DNA of 64,000 bases from positions 1,550,001 through 1,614,000 of the forward strand of contig NZ_JBIZWA010000001.1 in NCBI RefSeq assembly GCF_044769865.1, read 5' to 3'. Shown here in pieces: positions 23,302-31,501 of the stretch (position 1 is its first letter; every line of letters begins with the position of its first letter). The notes under the pieces are model-generated. The model ran no database searches and was not told the DNA's origin. It saw only the letters and a program-made list of their open reading frames with translations. Source of the DNA: Homoserinimonas sp044769865 (GTDB lineage Bacteria; Actinomycetota; Actinomycetes; Actinomycetales; Microbacteriaceae). The position numbers and the translations under genes were made by a program.

Positions 23302-24476
23302 GTCGCCCGCTCTGCCAGTAGCGCAACGCGTCGGCCCGCCACCCTCGTCAACACGAGGGTGGCGGTGCCGTCTCCGCGGGGTGCGAGGCGGCGGCGGAAC
23401 GCGGCGGGGTCGATGTCGACGCCGCGCTTCTTGATCTCTACCCGGCCGATGCCGCGCACCTGCAGTTCGCGCTTGAGGCGGCGCTCGTCGAGTGGGAGCT
23501 GCTCGATGATGCGGAACCGCGACGCGAAGGGCGTGTCGACGGCACGGTCACTCGTGATGTAGGCGATGTCCTGGCTCACCATTCGCCCGCCAAGTTGGCG
23601 CGCGAGGTCGCCGATGAGCCGTGCCCGGATCACCGCGCCGTCGGGCTCGTAGAGGTACTCGCCGAGCTCGCCCGCCTCCGCGTCCTCGCTGTCGGCCGCC
23701 GAGGTGAGTTCAGCGGCGCCCCGTTCCGTGATGACGAGGGCGGAGCGACGGATGCCCGGCCTCGCGACAGCGCCCAGCCAGACTCCCAGCTCCACCACGT
23801 CGTGGTCGACCGAGACCCACTGGGCCTCGGCGTCAGCGGGGATCACGTCGCGGTCGACGCCCGGTCCGAGCTTGACGCCCACGGGCATCTGCTCGGCCAG
23901 GCCGAAGGCGAAGTCGAGGCTGGGGGACCAGTCGGCGGGGTCGTGGAGCCGCCCGCGCTCGTTGCGTCGCGCGGGGTCGAGCCACGCGGCATCCGTCCCG
24001 GCCAGGTCAACGTCCTGCGCCGAGGCGTGCTCGACCGTGACGGACGCCCAGGGGGAGAGGTTGTACGCGGCGATCGCGGCGGTCACCTCATCGCGCTCGA
24101 CCGCGAGCACGCCGAGGTCGAGCGCGGCCATCGCGAGTGAGTCGGCGCCGATGCCGCAGCCGAGGTCGGCGACGCGCGTAACGCCAGCGGTGCGAAAGCG
24201 CTCCGCATGCCTTGCCGCGACGCTCAGCCGGGTGGCCTGCTCGAGCCCCGCCTCGGTGAAGAGCATCCGCTCGGCGAAGGGGCCGAACTTGGCAAGCGCG
24301 CGATGCCGCAGCCTTGCCTGCGTGAGCACCGCGGCGACGAGGGCGGGCGGATGACCGGCACCCCGGAGCTCGCTCACCATGCGTACGACATCGCCCTTGC
24401 TGTCGTAGGGCGGCAGGGAGTCGAGAAGCCGCAAGCCCTCGGGCGTCAGCAGGTGGGTGAGCTCGGCGGAATCCAT
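23295..24476 (-). CDS. Class I SAM-dependent methyltransferase with THUMP-like domain
   Basis: 393-aa predicted methyltransferase; substrate unknown, probably RNA. The SAM-binding Rossmann region reads VADLGCGIGADSLAMAALDLGVLAVERDEV, with AWLDPARR as the acidic motif IV. The C-terminal part (about 325-390: RLKRELQVRGIGRVEIKKRGVDID) matches the THUMP-like domain found behind such methyltransferases. The ATG at 24476 is preferred because CATAAT lies 7 nt before it (leaderless pattern); upstream in-frame starts would run into the CIRCE element. Overlaps the end of the preceding convergent gene by 7 nt. Confidence 0.85.
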   Translation of the reverse strand: MDSAELTHLLTPEGLRLLDSLPPYDSKGDVVRMVSELRGAGHPPALVAAVLTQARLRHRALAKFGPFAERMLFTEAGLEQATRLSVAARHAERFRTAGVTRVADLGCGIGADSLAMAALDLGVLAVERDEVTAAIAAYNLSPWASVTVEHASAQDVDLAGTDAAWLDPARRNERGRLHDPADWSPSLDFAFGLAEQMPVGVKLGPGVDRDVIPADAEAQWVSVDHDVVELGVWLGAVARPGIRRSALVITERGAAELTSAADSEDAEAGELGEYLYEPDGAVIRARLIGDLARQLGGRMVSQDIAYITSDRAVDTPFASRFRIIEQLPLDERRLKRELQVRGIGRVEIKKRGVDIDPAAFRRRLAPRGDGTATLVLTRVAGRRVALLAERATQ

Positions 24477-24505
24477 CCGGCCCATTATGGCTGCACGCGC
24501 CGTGA

Positions 24506-24532
24506 TTGGCACTCGGATTGCGAGAGTGCCAA
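24506..24532. promoter_or_regulatory. CIRCE operator 1 (HrcA binding site)
   Basis: TTGGCACTC (24506-24514), 9 nt, GAGTGCCAA (24524-24532): a perfect inverted repeat with the N9 spacing of CIRCE, the binding site of the heat-shock repressor HrcA. It overlaps the groES -35 region and lies 29 nt upstream of the divergent methyltransferase start. Confidence 0.95.
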
Positions 24533-24547
24533 TCACCCCGCTACAGT
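24518..24547 (+). promoter_or_regulatory. groES promoter
   Basis: TTGCGA (24518-24523), 18 nt, TACAGT (24542-24547). The -35 overlaps CIRCE 1, and the predicted start near 24554 falls in CIRCE 2, so HrcA bound at either site would block initiation. Confidence 0.65.
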
Positions 24548-24551
24548 TGTT

Positions 24552-24578
24552 CTGGCACTCTCCCCGTGAGGGTGCTAA
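24552..24578 (+). promoter_or_regulatory. CIRCE operator 2 (HrcA binding site)
   Basis: CTGGCACTC (24552-24560), 9 nt, GGGTGCTAA (24570-24578). It matches the CIRCE half-sites with one mismatch in each arm and the same N9 spacing. It lies in the 5' leader of groES. Confidence 0.88.
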
Positions 24579-24616
24579 CCCCAAGTTTCTTCACGCACTT
24601 CAGAAAGAGGTCAACC

Positions 24617-24913
24617 GTGTCGGTGTCCATCAAGCCGCTCGAAGATCGCATTGTCATCAAGCAGGTCGAGGCCGAGCAGACGACTGCATCCGGTCTTGTC
24701 ATCCCTGACACTGCCAAGGAGAAGCCCCAGGAGGGCGAGGTCGTGGCGGTGGGCCCCGGCCGCATCGACGACAACGGCAACCGTATCCCGCTCGACGTTG
24801 CTGTCGGCGACAAGGTGATCTACTCCAAGTACGGCGGCACCGAGGTCAAGTACGGCGGCGACGACCTGCTCGTGCTCTCGGCCCGCGACGTGCTCGCGGT
24901 GGTCGTGCGCTAG
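24617..24913 (+). CDS. groES: Co-chaperonin GroES
   Basis: 98-aa lid of the GroEL chaperonin. VSIKPLEDRIVIKQVEAEQTTASGLVIPDTAKEKPQEGEVVAVGPGR and GDKVIYSKYGGTEVKYGGDDLLVLSARDVLAVV are canonical, including the mobile loop. Starts at GTG after AAAGAGG. Two CIRCE elements indicate HrcA control. groEL does not follow: a strong terminator and rarD come next, so groEL must lie elsewhere. Confidence 0.97.
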   Translation: MSVSIKPLEDRIVIKQVEAEQTTASGLVIPDTAKEKPQEGEVVAVGPGRIDDNGNRIPLDVAVGDKVIYSKYGGTEVKYGGDDLLVLSARDVLAVVVR

Positions 24914-24929
24914 TCGCATCCATTTCTCG

Positions 24930-24967
24930 AAGGCCCGTCCTGCTCCGGCAGGGCGGGCTTTTCGTTT
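24930..24967 (+). terminator. Rho-independent terminator of groES
   Basis: CCCGTCCTGC (24934-24943) pairs with GCAGGGCGGG (24948-24957; one G-T pair) across a 4-nt loop, followed by cttttcgttt. One of the few hairpins in the window with a proper T-rich tail. Confidence 0.88.
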
Positions 24968-24975
24968 CTCGGTTG

Positions 24976-24987
24976 TAGCATTCTCGA
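24976..24987 (+). promoter_or_regulatory. -10 box for a leaderless rarD transcript
   Basis: TAGCAT (24976-24981), then 6 nt, then the GTG of rarD at 24988. No ribosome binding site is visible in the short gap after the groES terminator. Confidence 0.5.
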
Positions 24988-25929
24988 GTGAGCCGCCCAG
25001 CACCCGTACTCGAAGACGTGCGGATGCACCGGCGGGCCGGTCTCCTCTACGCGGTCGGTGCCTACGGCCTCTGGGGCTTCCTCCCCGGCTACTTCCTGCT
25101 CCTCGCGCCCTCGGGCCCCTTCGAGGTCGTCGCGGGACGCGTCATCCTGTCGCTCGCCTTCTGCGCCCTCCTCCTCACGATCACGCGCGGCTGGCGTTCG
25201 GTCGCCGATGTTCTGAGGTCGCCCAGGCTCGCGCTCATCATGGGGGTCGCCGCGGCCCTGATCTCGGTCAACTGGCTCGTCTTCGTCTTCGCGGCGCTCA
25301 ACGGCCAGGTGCTTGCGTCATCCCTCGGGTACTTCATCAACCCGCTCTTCACGGTGCTGCTTGGTGTCGTGGTGCTGCGCGAATCCCTGCGGCCGCTCCA
25401 GTGGCTCGCAATGGGCTTCGGCGCCGTCGCGATCATCGTGCTGGCGATCGGCCTCGGTGAGATCCCCTGGATCTCACTCGCGCTCGCCGGCAGCTTCGGC
25501 CTCTACGGCCTCATCAAGAAGCAGGCGGGCCCGCGGGTGGGTGCCGTCTCGGGGCTCACGGTCGAGACGATGTGGCTGACGGTCCCCGCGGTCGTCGTGC
25601 TCCTTGTCCTCGCGTCGGGCCCGGGCATCGCGGCCGGGGCGAACGGGCCCGTGCACCTCGCGCTCTTCCTCATGTCCGGCGTGGCGACCGCCGTGCCCCT
25701 GCTGCTGTTCGCCGCGGGCGCCCGCCGCCTGCCGCTCGTGACTATCGGCCTCGTGCAGTACCTCGCGCCCATCCTGCAGTTCATCCTCGGCGCCTTCGTC
25801 TTGCATGAGGCCATGCCGCCGGAGCGCTGGGTGGGCTTCGGGCTCGTCTGGGTCGCCCTCGTCGTGCTCACGATCGACATGCTCGTCGAGGGGCGGATGT
25901 CGCGCCGCGCCTTGCCGGAACCGCTCTGA
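24988..25929 (+). CDS. rarD: RarD-type EamA-family transporter
   Basis: 313-aa DMT-superfamily membrane protein with about ten membrane segments in two EamA halves. GLLYAVGAYGLWGFLPGYFLLLAPSGPFEVVAGRVILS and NWLVFVFAALNGQVLASSLGYFINPLFTVLLGVVVLRE are the RarD signature; the family is named for chloramphenicol sensitivity but its natural substrate is not established. Starts at GTG 6 nt after a TAGCAT box; an internal ATG at 25024 is an alternative. Confidence 0.88.
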   Translation: MSRPAPVLEDVRMHRRAGLLYAVGAYGLWGFLPGYFLLLAPSGPFEVVAGRVILSLAFCALLLTITRGWRSVADVLRSPRLALIMGVAAALISVNWLVFVFAALNGQVLASSLGYFINPLFTVLLGVVVLRESLRPLQWLAMGFGAVAIIVLAIGLGEIPWISLALAGSFGLYGLIKKQAGPRVGAVSGLTVETMWLTVPAVVVLLVLASGPGIAAGANGPVHLALFLMSGVATAVPLLLFAAGARRLPLVTIGLVQYLAPILQFILGAFVLHEAMPPERWVGFGLVWVALVVLTIDMLVEGRMSRRALPEPL

Positions 25930-25989
25930 TCTCTCGGTAGGGTTCCTGAGGCGTCGCCCGTCGGCGCCTCCCCGAATGAGAGGAACGCC

Positions 25990-27240
25990 ATGGTGCGCCG
26001 TGCTCCCGTCACTGCCGTCGCGATCGCTGCAGCGCTTGTGCTGTCGGGCTGCACAGCCGAGGTGGAGGTCACTCCTTCCGCCTCACCGCGCCCCAGCGCT
26101 CCCGCCGCATCCGGGGACGGAGTCCTGCGCATCGGCACGCTGTTGCCGACCTCGGGGGAGACGGCCTTCCTCTCGCCGGCGCAGGTCGCGGGCGTCGAGC
26201 TTGCGGTGCGTGAGATCAACGAGGCCGGCGGCGTGCTCGGTGCCCCCGTCGAGGTGTTCCACCGCAATTCGGGCGACGCCTCGACTGAGACGCTCGAGGC
26301 CTCCTATGCCCAGCTCGTCGAGCACGGCGTCGACGTGATCGTCGGGCCCTCCTCATCCGTGCTCGCCGAGCGACTCCTCCCGCTCGCCGTCGCCGACGGT
26401 ATCGCTGTCATCTCGCCGTCCGCGACGGCATCCGCCCTCTCCGACCTCGATGACTCCGGACTCCTGCTGCGCACCTCGCCGCCCGTGAGCCTGCAGGGTC
26501 GCGCCCTCGCCCAGCTGCTAGCCGATGACGACGCCGAGACGGTCGCCACCGTGACCTTCGACGACGCCGAATCGGCGGCCGTGACATCCGTGCTCTCCGA
26601 GGCGATGGGGGATGGCGCCGTCACCCTCGCCGAGACCTTCGCCGCCGACACGGATGCCGCTGCCCTCGCTGCCCAGATCGCCGACTCGGGCGTGGACGCC
26701 ATCGTGCTGTCGAGCCCCTTCGCGCCCGAGGTGCCGACTGCCGCGCTGCTCGACGGCCTTGTGACATCGGGAGTCCCCGCCACCTCCCTCTGGGTGACCG
26801 CTGCCGGCCTCGCGGACTACTCGCAGGCGCTCCCGGCTGGCGCGCTCGAAGGCGTGCGCGGGGTGCTCGACGGGCGGGAGCCCTCGGAGGAGTTCGCGGC
26901 CAGGGTCAAGTCGATGGACCCGGGGATCACTGATGCGCGATATGCGGCCGAAGCCTACGACGCGACCGTGCTCGCGGCGCTCGCCGCGACCGTGGCGGAG
27001 GATGACGGCGGTCCGTCACTCGCCTACTCGGCCATCGACGTGTCCGGCGCCGGCATCAAGTGCATGAGCTTCGGGGAGTGCCTCGATGTGCTCGAGAGTC
27101 GCCCCGACATCGACTACGACGGCGTCTCGGGTCCGCTTGCGCTCGACAATTCGGGCGACCCGACGGTCGCCGTGTTCCGCGTGTTCACCTACGGTGCCGA
27201 CAACCGGGCGGTGCCCGGGGGAGACGTACTCGTCGAGTAG
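25990..27240 (+). CDS. Substrate-binding lipoprotein of a branched-chain-amino-acid-type ABC transporter (1)
   Basis: 416 aa with a lipoprotein signal (VLSGC lipobox, Cys about residue 21) and the type I periplasmic-binding fold of the LivK family: ILRIGTLLPTSGETAFLSPAQVAGVELAVREINEAGGVLG, then GPSSSVLAERLLPLAVADGIAVISPSAT. Two C-terminal cysteines lie in CMSFGECLDVL. It is paralogous to the next gene, with the same C-terminal YDGVSGPLALDNSGDP motif. GAGAGGAACGCC precedes the ATG. Its transporter partners are probably the reverse-strand livHMGF genes; ligand unknown. Confidence 0.88.
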   Translation: MVRRAPVTAVAIAAALVLSGCTAEVEVTPSASPRPSAPAASGDGVLRIGTLLPTSGETAFLSPAQVAGVELAVREINEAGGVLGAPVEVFHRNSGDASTETLEASYAQLVEHGVDVIVGPSSSVLAERLLPLAVADGIAVISPSATASALSDLDDSGLLLRTSPPVSLQGRALAQLLADDDAETVATVTFDDAESAAVTSVLSEAMGDGAVTLAETFAADTDAAALAAQIADSGVDAIVLSSPFAPEVPTAALLDGLVTSGVPATSLWVTAAGLADYSQALPAGALEGVRGVLDGREPSEEFAARVKSMDPGITDARYAAEAYDATVLAALAATVAEDDGGPSLAYSAIDVSGAGIKCMSFGECLDVLESRPDIDYDGVSGPLALDNSGDPTVAVFRVFTYGADNRAVPGGDVLVE

Positions 27241-27256
27241 ACAGGGCCGTCGCGCA

Positions 27257-27274
27257 TGTTACCGCCCCGTAACA
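27257..27274. promoter_or_regulatory. Perfect palindrome upstream of the second binding-protein gene
   Basis: TGTTAC, 6 nt, GTAACA. It matches the general GTNAC-n6-GTNAC form of the nitrogen regulator GlnR in actinobacteria, which would suit an amino-acid uptake gene. It lies just upstream of a candidate promoter (TTGTGC 27283-27288, 17 nt, TACCGT 27306-27311). Confidence 0.45.
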
Positions 27275-27278
27275 CGGA

Positions 27279-27342
27279 GGTATTGTGCGCGGGCGTGCCG
27301 GGCAATACCGTTGCAAGACGGCAGTGTCCTGCCGTGGTTTTT
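27279..27342 (+). promoter_or_regulatory. Promoter and two inverted repeats before the second binding-protein gene
   Basis: GGTATTG (27279-27285) and CAATACC (27303-27309) form an inverted repeat that covers the candidate -35 and -10. ACGGCAG (27318-27324) / CTGCCGT (27329-27335) is followed by ggttttta, so it can be read as a terminator of the upstream gene or, if transcription starts near 27318, as a 5'-end hairpin of the mRNA. Confidence 0.5.
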
Positions 27343-27370
27343 ATCACATTTCATGAACGCAAGGAGCAAC

Positions 27371-28639
27371 ATGAGCGTATTCGCGAAGGCCAATGCCGGA
27401 TCGCGCGGGCGCAAGGCCCTTTACGCAGGTGTCGCAGGTCTCGGAGCCGTCGCACTCGTGCTGAGCGGCTGCGCGGCGGACGACGGTGGCAATGGCGGCA
27501 ATGGTGGCAACACGGGGGAGGACCTGACGCTCAAGATCGGTTCGCTGCTGCCGGCAACCGGCAACCTCGCCTTCCTCGGCCCGCCCGAGTTCGCGGGTGT
27601 CGACTACGCGATCTCCCAGATCAACGAGGCCGACCTGGGCATCACGGTCGAGCACGTGCGCGGTGACTCGGGTGACACCGACAACAAGGCCTACGAGACT
27701 GAGGTTCCCCGCGTGCTCGGTGAGGGCGTCTCCGCCATCATCGGTGCGGCGTCGTCCGGTGTCTCGCTGCAGTTCATCGACCAGGTCATCGCTGCCGACA
27801 CGATCCTGTTCTCGCCGGCCAACACGTCCGACGCGTTCACGACCTACGACGACAACGGCCTCTACTTCCGTACGGCACCGTCCGACGTGCTGCAGGGCGA
27901 GGTGCTCGGCAACCTCATCGCAGAAGACGGCCACCAGACGCTCGGCATGATCGTGCTGAACGACTCCTACGGCACCGGCCTGCAGAAGTACGTCACGGAG
28001 GCCTTCGAGGCCGCTGGTGGCGAGGTTGTCGCTACGTCGTCGTACAACACGGGTGACACGAGCTTCAGTGCCCAGATCAGCGAGGTCCTCGCTGCCGCTC
28101 CCGACGCGATCGCCCTGATCACGTTCGAAGAGGTTAAGACGATGCTTCCGGACATCGTCTCGTCGTTCCCCGCCGAGAACCTCTACTTCGTTGATGGCAA
28201 CCTTGCCAACTTCGGTGACGACGTTCCGCCGATCGAGGGCGCCAAGGGCACCTTCCCCGGCACCAACGTCGATGACCTCGCGGCATTCACCGAGGAACTC
28301 AACGAGTTCTGGGTCGGCGAGGGCGAGCCCGAGCTCACCGAGTTCACCTACGGTGCGGAGTCGTACGACGCCGTCATGCTGCTCGCACTGGCCGCACTCA
28401 AGGCCGGGTCGACGGATGCGGCGGACATCGCCGCTGCGCTGCAGGAAGTCTCGGGTGGTTCGGGTGACGGCGAGAAGTGCTCGACCTTCGCCGACTGCGC
28501 CGAGATCATCAACAACGGAGACGTCGCCGACTACGACGGCATCTCCGGCCCGATCACCTTCGACGAGGTCGGCGACCCGACCGAGGCCGTGATCGGCACC
28601 TACATCTTCGGCCCGGACAACACTTACTCCGCGTACTAA
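27371..28639 (+). CDS. Substrate-binding lipoprotein of a branched-chain-amino-acid-type ABC transporter (2)
   Basis: 422-aa LivK-like lipoprotein. The lipobox VLSGC is followed by a Gly/Asn-rich linker (GGNGGNGGNTGEDL), then LKIGSLLPATGNLAFLGPPEFAGVDYAISQINEADLGI. Cysteines occur in CSTFADCAEI near the C-terminus, as in its upstream paralogue. The ATG follows AAGGAG by 4 nt; an in-frame ATG at 27353 has no site. Its own promoter region and a strong terminator flank it, suggesting independent and probably high expression. Confidence 0.9.
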   Translation: MSVFAKANAGSRGRKALYAGVAGLGAVALVLSGCAADDGGNGGNGGNTGEDLTLKIGSLLPATGNLAFLGPPEFAGVDYAISQINEADLGITVEHVRGDSGDTDNKAYETEVPRVLGEGVSAIIGAASSGVSLQFIDQVIAADTILFSPANTSDAFTTYDDNGLYFRTAPSDVLQGEVLGNLIAEDGHQTLGMIVLNDSYGTGLQKYVTEAFEAAGGEVVATSSYNTGDTSFSAQISEVLAAAPDAIALITFEEVKTMLPDIVSSFPAENLYFVDGNLANFGDDVPPIEGAKGTFPGTNVDDLAAFTEELNEFWVGEGEPELTEFTYGAESYDAVMLLALAALKAGSTDAADIAAALQEVSGGSGDGEKCSTFADCAEIINNGDVADYDGISGPITFDEVGDPTEAVIGTYIFGPDNTYSAY

Positions 28640-28655
28640 GCCGAACGACTGAGGG

Positions 28656-28687
28656 AGGGGCCCGGATGCCACGGCATCCGGGCCCCT
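28656..28687 (+). terminator. Terminator hairpin after the second binding-protein gene
   Basis: AGGGGCCCGGATGCC (28656-28670) pairs with its exact complement (28673-28687), 15 bp, around 2 nt (in practice a 4-nt loop). It lies 16 nt after the stop. Confidence 0.75.
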
Positions 28688-28704
28688 TCGCGTCCCTCAA
28701 TCCA

Positions 28705-28750
28705 CAACAAAGGGGCTCGGCATCCGCGTGGATGCCGAGCCCCTTTGTTG
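28705..28750. terminator. Bidirectional terminator between the convergent binding-protein and liv genes
   Basis: A perfect 21-bp stem (28705-28725 with 28730-28750) and GCGT loop. The ends, CAACAAAGGGG and CCCCTTTGTTG, supply a T-rich tail on the forward strand and on the reverse strand, so it can end transcription from both sides. It lies 5 nt from the livF stop. Confidence 0.85.
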
Positions 28751-28755
28751 GGCTT

Positions 28756-29526
28756 CTAGTCCTGCCCGAGCGTGCCCAGGTAGAGGCCGATGACCTTGGG
28801 GTCGTTGAGCAGCTCGCGGCCCGTGCCGGTGTAGGCATCGCGACCCTGGTCGAGCACGTAACCGCGGTCGCAGATCTGCAGGCAGCGGCGTGCGTTCTGC
28901 TCGACCATGATGGTCGTGACGCCCGCCTTGTTGATCTCGGAGACGCGGATGAAGGCCTCGTCCTGCCGCACGGGGGAGAGGCCAGCAGACGGCTCGTCGA
29001 GCAGCATGACGTGCGGGTCCATCATGAGGGCACGCGACATGGCGACCATTTGGCGCTCACCGCCCGAGAGTGAGCCAGCACGCTGCTTGAGGCGCTTGCC
29101 GAGTTCACCGAAGATGCCGACGACGAACTCGAGGCGCTCGTCGTAGATCTTGGGGTTTTGGAAGAGCCCCATCTTCAGGTTGTCCTCGATCGTCAGGCTC
29201 GGGAACACGTTGTTGTTCTGCGGCACGAAGCCGACGCCCTTGGCGACGAGCTTGTTGGCCTTGAGCCCCGTGATGTCCTCGCCGTTGAGCGAGATCGAGC
29301 CGCCACGGATCTTCACCTGTCCGAAGATGGCCTTGAGCAGGGTCGACTTGCCGGCGCCGTTGGGGCCGATGATACCGATCAGCTCGCCCTGTCGGGCCAC
29401 GAGGTTGGCGTTGTTGAGGATGTTGACGCCGGGAAGGTATCCGGCGGTCAGGTCCTTGACCTCGACGACCGGCGTGCCCGTCGCGGCAGGCGTGGGACTG
29501 GACTGCTGTGTCGTGGGGGTGCTCAT
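28756..29526 (-). CDS. livF: ABC transporter ATP-binding protein, LivF type
   Basis: 256-aa ATPase of the branched-chain-amino-acid (HAAT) transporter class. Walker A GPNGAGKST, signature LSGGERQMVAMSRAL, Walker B VMLLDEPSAGLSP, and switch His in MVEQNARR (H position replaced by the usual Gln-Asn-Ala of LivF). The N-terminal ~18 residues are Pro/Thr-rich. It overlaps livG by 4 nt (ATGA). Confidence 0.9.
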   Translation of the reverse strand: MSTPTTQQSSPTPAATGTPVVEVKDLTAGYLPGVNILNNANLVARQGELIGIIGPNGAGKSTLLKAIFGQVKIRGGSISLNGEDITGLKANKLVAKGVGFVPQNNNVFPSLTIEDNLKMGLFQNPKIYDERLEFVVGIFGELGKRLKQRAGSLSGGERQMVAMSRALMMDPHVMLLDEPSAGLSPVRQDEAFIRVSEINKAGVTTIMVEQNARRCLQICDRGYVLDQGRDAYTGTGRELLNDPKVIGLYLGTLGQD

Positions 29527-30521
29527 TCGCCGGCCTTTCGGTTCTCGAAGGCCGCGGCATCCGCTGCCTGTTCCTGCTCGATATCGGCGGCAAGGGCCTC
29601 GGCAGCCTCTGACGGCACCTCGCCAGCGATGCGTCCCGTGACGACACCGAGGTCGACGTCCTGGTGCGCGCCAAGGTAGGCGTCGATCACGGCGGGGTCC
29701 TTCATGACCGAGTCCGGCGGGCCCTCGGCGACGACCTTGCCCTCCGCCATCACGACGACCCAGTCGGCGATGTGCCGCACCATGTGCATGTCGTGCTCGA
29801 CGAAGAGCACCGTCATGCCCTGGTCCTTGAGGTCGAGGATGTGCTCGAGGAGCGATTGCGTCAGCGCGGGGTTCACGCCGGCCATCGGCTCGTCGAGCAT
29901 GACGAGGGTCGGGTCGCTCATGAGTGCCCGGGCCATCTCGAGGAGCTTGCGCTGGCCGCCCGAGAGGCTCGCCGCGAAGTCGTCCTTCTTCGTGTCGAGC
30001 TTGAAGCGGGCGAGCAACTCAAGTGCCTTGGCCTCGAACTCCTCCTCCTGCTTGCGCCAGAGGAAGGGGAAGAGGCCGGCCCAGAAGCTCTCACCGCGCT
30101 GGTGCTTGGCGCCGAGCTTCATGTTCTCGAGCACCGTGAGCAGGCCGAGCGACTTGGTCAGCTGGAAGGTGCGCACCTGCCCGCGCTGCGAGACCTTGAA
30201 GGCGGGGATGCCCGAGAGTGACTTGCCCTCGAAGGTCCAGGAGCCCTTGTCGGGCTTGTCGAAGCCCGTCAGGAGGTTGAAGAGGGTCGTCTTGCCGGCA
30301 CCGTTCGGGCCGATGAGGGCCGTGATGGCGTTGCGCGGGATCTCGAGGTGATCCACGTCGACGGCCGTGAGCCCGCCGAAGGTGCGCGTGACCCCGTCGG
30401 CGATAACGATGGGGTCTACCTTCTCGACGCCGGGACGGATGTCGCCCTTGTGCAGGCCGGTCGACTTCTGTCGGGGCACGGGAGCGGATGTCGCTGCTGG
30501 CGTTGCTGCGTCACTTGACAA
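29523..30521 (-). CDS. livG: ABC transporter ATP-binding protein, LivG type
   Basis: 332-aa second ATPase. Walker A GPNGAGKTT, signature LSGGQRKLLEMARALM, Walker B LVMLDEPMAGVNP, FVEHDMHMV. There is a ~40-residue N-terminal and a ~45-residue acidic C-terminal extension (GEVPSEAAEALAADIEQEQAAD) beyond the normal LivG length. Start overlaps the end of livM by 11 nt. Confidence 0.9.
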   Translation of the reverse strand: MSSDAATPAATSAPVPRQKSTGLHKGDIRPGVEKVDPIVIADGVTRTFGGLTAVDVDHLEIPRNAITALIGPNGAGKTTLFNLLTGFDKPDKGSWTFEGKSLSGIPAFKVSQRGQVRTFQLTKSLGLLTVLENMKLGAKHQRGESFWAGLFPFLWRKQEEEFEAKALELLARFKLDTKKDDFAASLSGGQRKLLEMARALMSDPTLVMLDEPMAGVNPALTQSLLEHILDLKDQGMTVLFVEHDMHMVRHIADWVVVMAEGKVVAEGPPDSVMKDPAVIDAYLGAHQDVDLGVVTGRIAGEVPSEAAEALAADIEQEQAADAAAFENRKAGE

Positions 30522-31491
30522 AGGTCAGCTCCTTCTTGTTTCCGAGGATGCCCTGCGGTCTGAAGATGACGAGGAGCATCAGGGCGACACCGACGAGGAT
30601 GAATCGAAGCGTCTGGGCCTGGCTCGTCGACATGAAGGGCAGGATGCCCGCCGTCACGAGCGCGGGCAGGATATTGCTGAGGAGTGTCTGCACGACCCAG
30701 TAGAGCACCGCGCCGAGCACGGGACCGAAGATGGTCGCGGCACCACCCAGGAGGAGCGCCGTCCAGACGAAGAATGTGAGCGAGGTCACGTAGACGCCTG
30801 GGTTGACCGAGGACGGCAGCGCGTAGACGATGCCGCCGAGGGAGCCGAAGACACCACCGAGAATGAGCGCCTGCATCTTGTAGGAGAAGACGTTCTTGCC
30901 GAGCGAGCGCACGGCATCCTCGTCTTCGCGGATGCCGCGGAGCACGCGGCCCCACGGGCTGCGCATGATGGCCCACACGATCAGCAGCGCGAGGGCGACG
31001 AGCAGGATGCCGACGATGCGCACCCACCAGCCATTCGCGGTGTACTCCCACGGGCCGAAGCCGTAGGTGCCCTCGGGCAGCGGGTTCGACTCACGGAAGC
31101 TCGCGTGGTAGCCGCTGAGGCCATCCGCGGAGCCCGTGTACTCGTCGAAGGTCGTCGACAGGAAGAGCAGTCGCACGATTTCGGCTGCGGCGATCGTCAC
31201 GATTGCGAGATAGTCACCGCGTAGACGCAGCGTCGGGATGCCCAGCACGAGTGAGAACAGCACGGAGCAGACCATGGCGATGAGCACGCCGGCCCACCAG
31301 GGCAGCCCAAAGGTGAGGATCGAGATGGCATAGCCGTAGGCGCCGATGGCCATGTAGGCGGCGATACCCATGTTGAGCAGGCCGGCGAAGCCGAAGTGCA
31401 CGGCGAGGCCGATCGCCGCGAGAGCGTAGCCGAGGGTCGCCGGGGAGATGAGCGAGGAGGCAGTGTTGCCGAAGATAGTCAGCCAGTCCAT
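30511..31491 (-). CDS. livM: ABC transporter permease, LivM type
   Basis: 326-aa permease with about eight to nine membrane segments. GYALAAIGLAVHFGFAGLLNMGIAAYMAIGAYGYAI is the LivM signature, and GRVLRGIREDEDAVRSLGKNVFSYKMQALILGG is the cytoplasmic EAA-like loop that contacts the ATPases. It lies between livH (10-nt gap) and livG (overlap). Confidence 0.9.
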   Translation of the reverse strand: MDWLTIFGNTASSLISPATLGYALAAIGLAVHFGFAGLLNMGIAAYMAIGAYGYAISILTFGLPWWAGVLIAMVCSVLFSLVLGIPTLRLRGDYLAIVTIAAAEIVRLLFLSTTFDEYTGSADGLSGYHASFRESNPLPEGTYGFGPWEYTANGWWVRIVGILLVALALLIVWAIMRSPWGRVLRGIREDEDAVRSLGKNVFSYKMQALILGGVFGSLGGIVYALPSSVNPGVYVTSLTFFVWTALLLGGAATIFGPVLGAVLYWVVQTLLSNILPALVTAGILPFMSTSQAQTLRFILVGVALMLLVIFRPQGILGNKKELTFVK

Positions 31492-31501
31492 GAGGGGCCC
31501 C

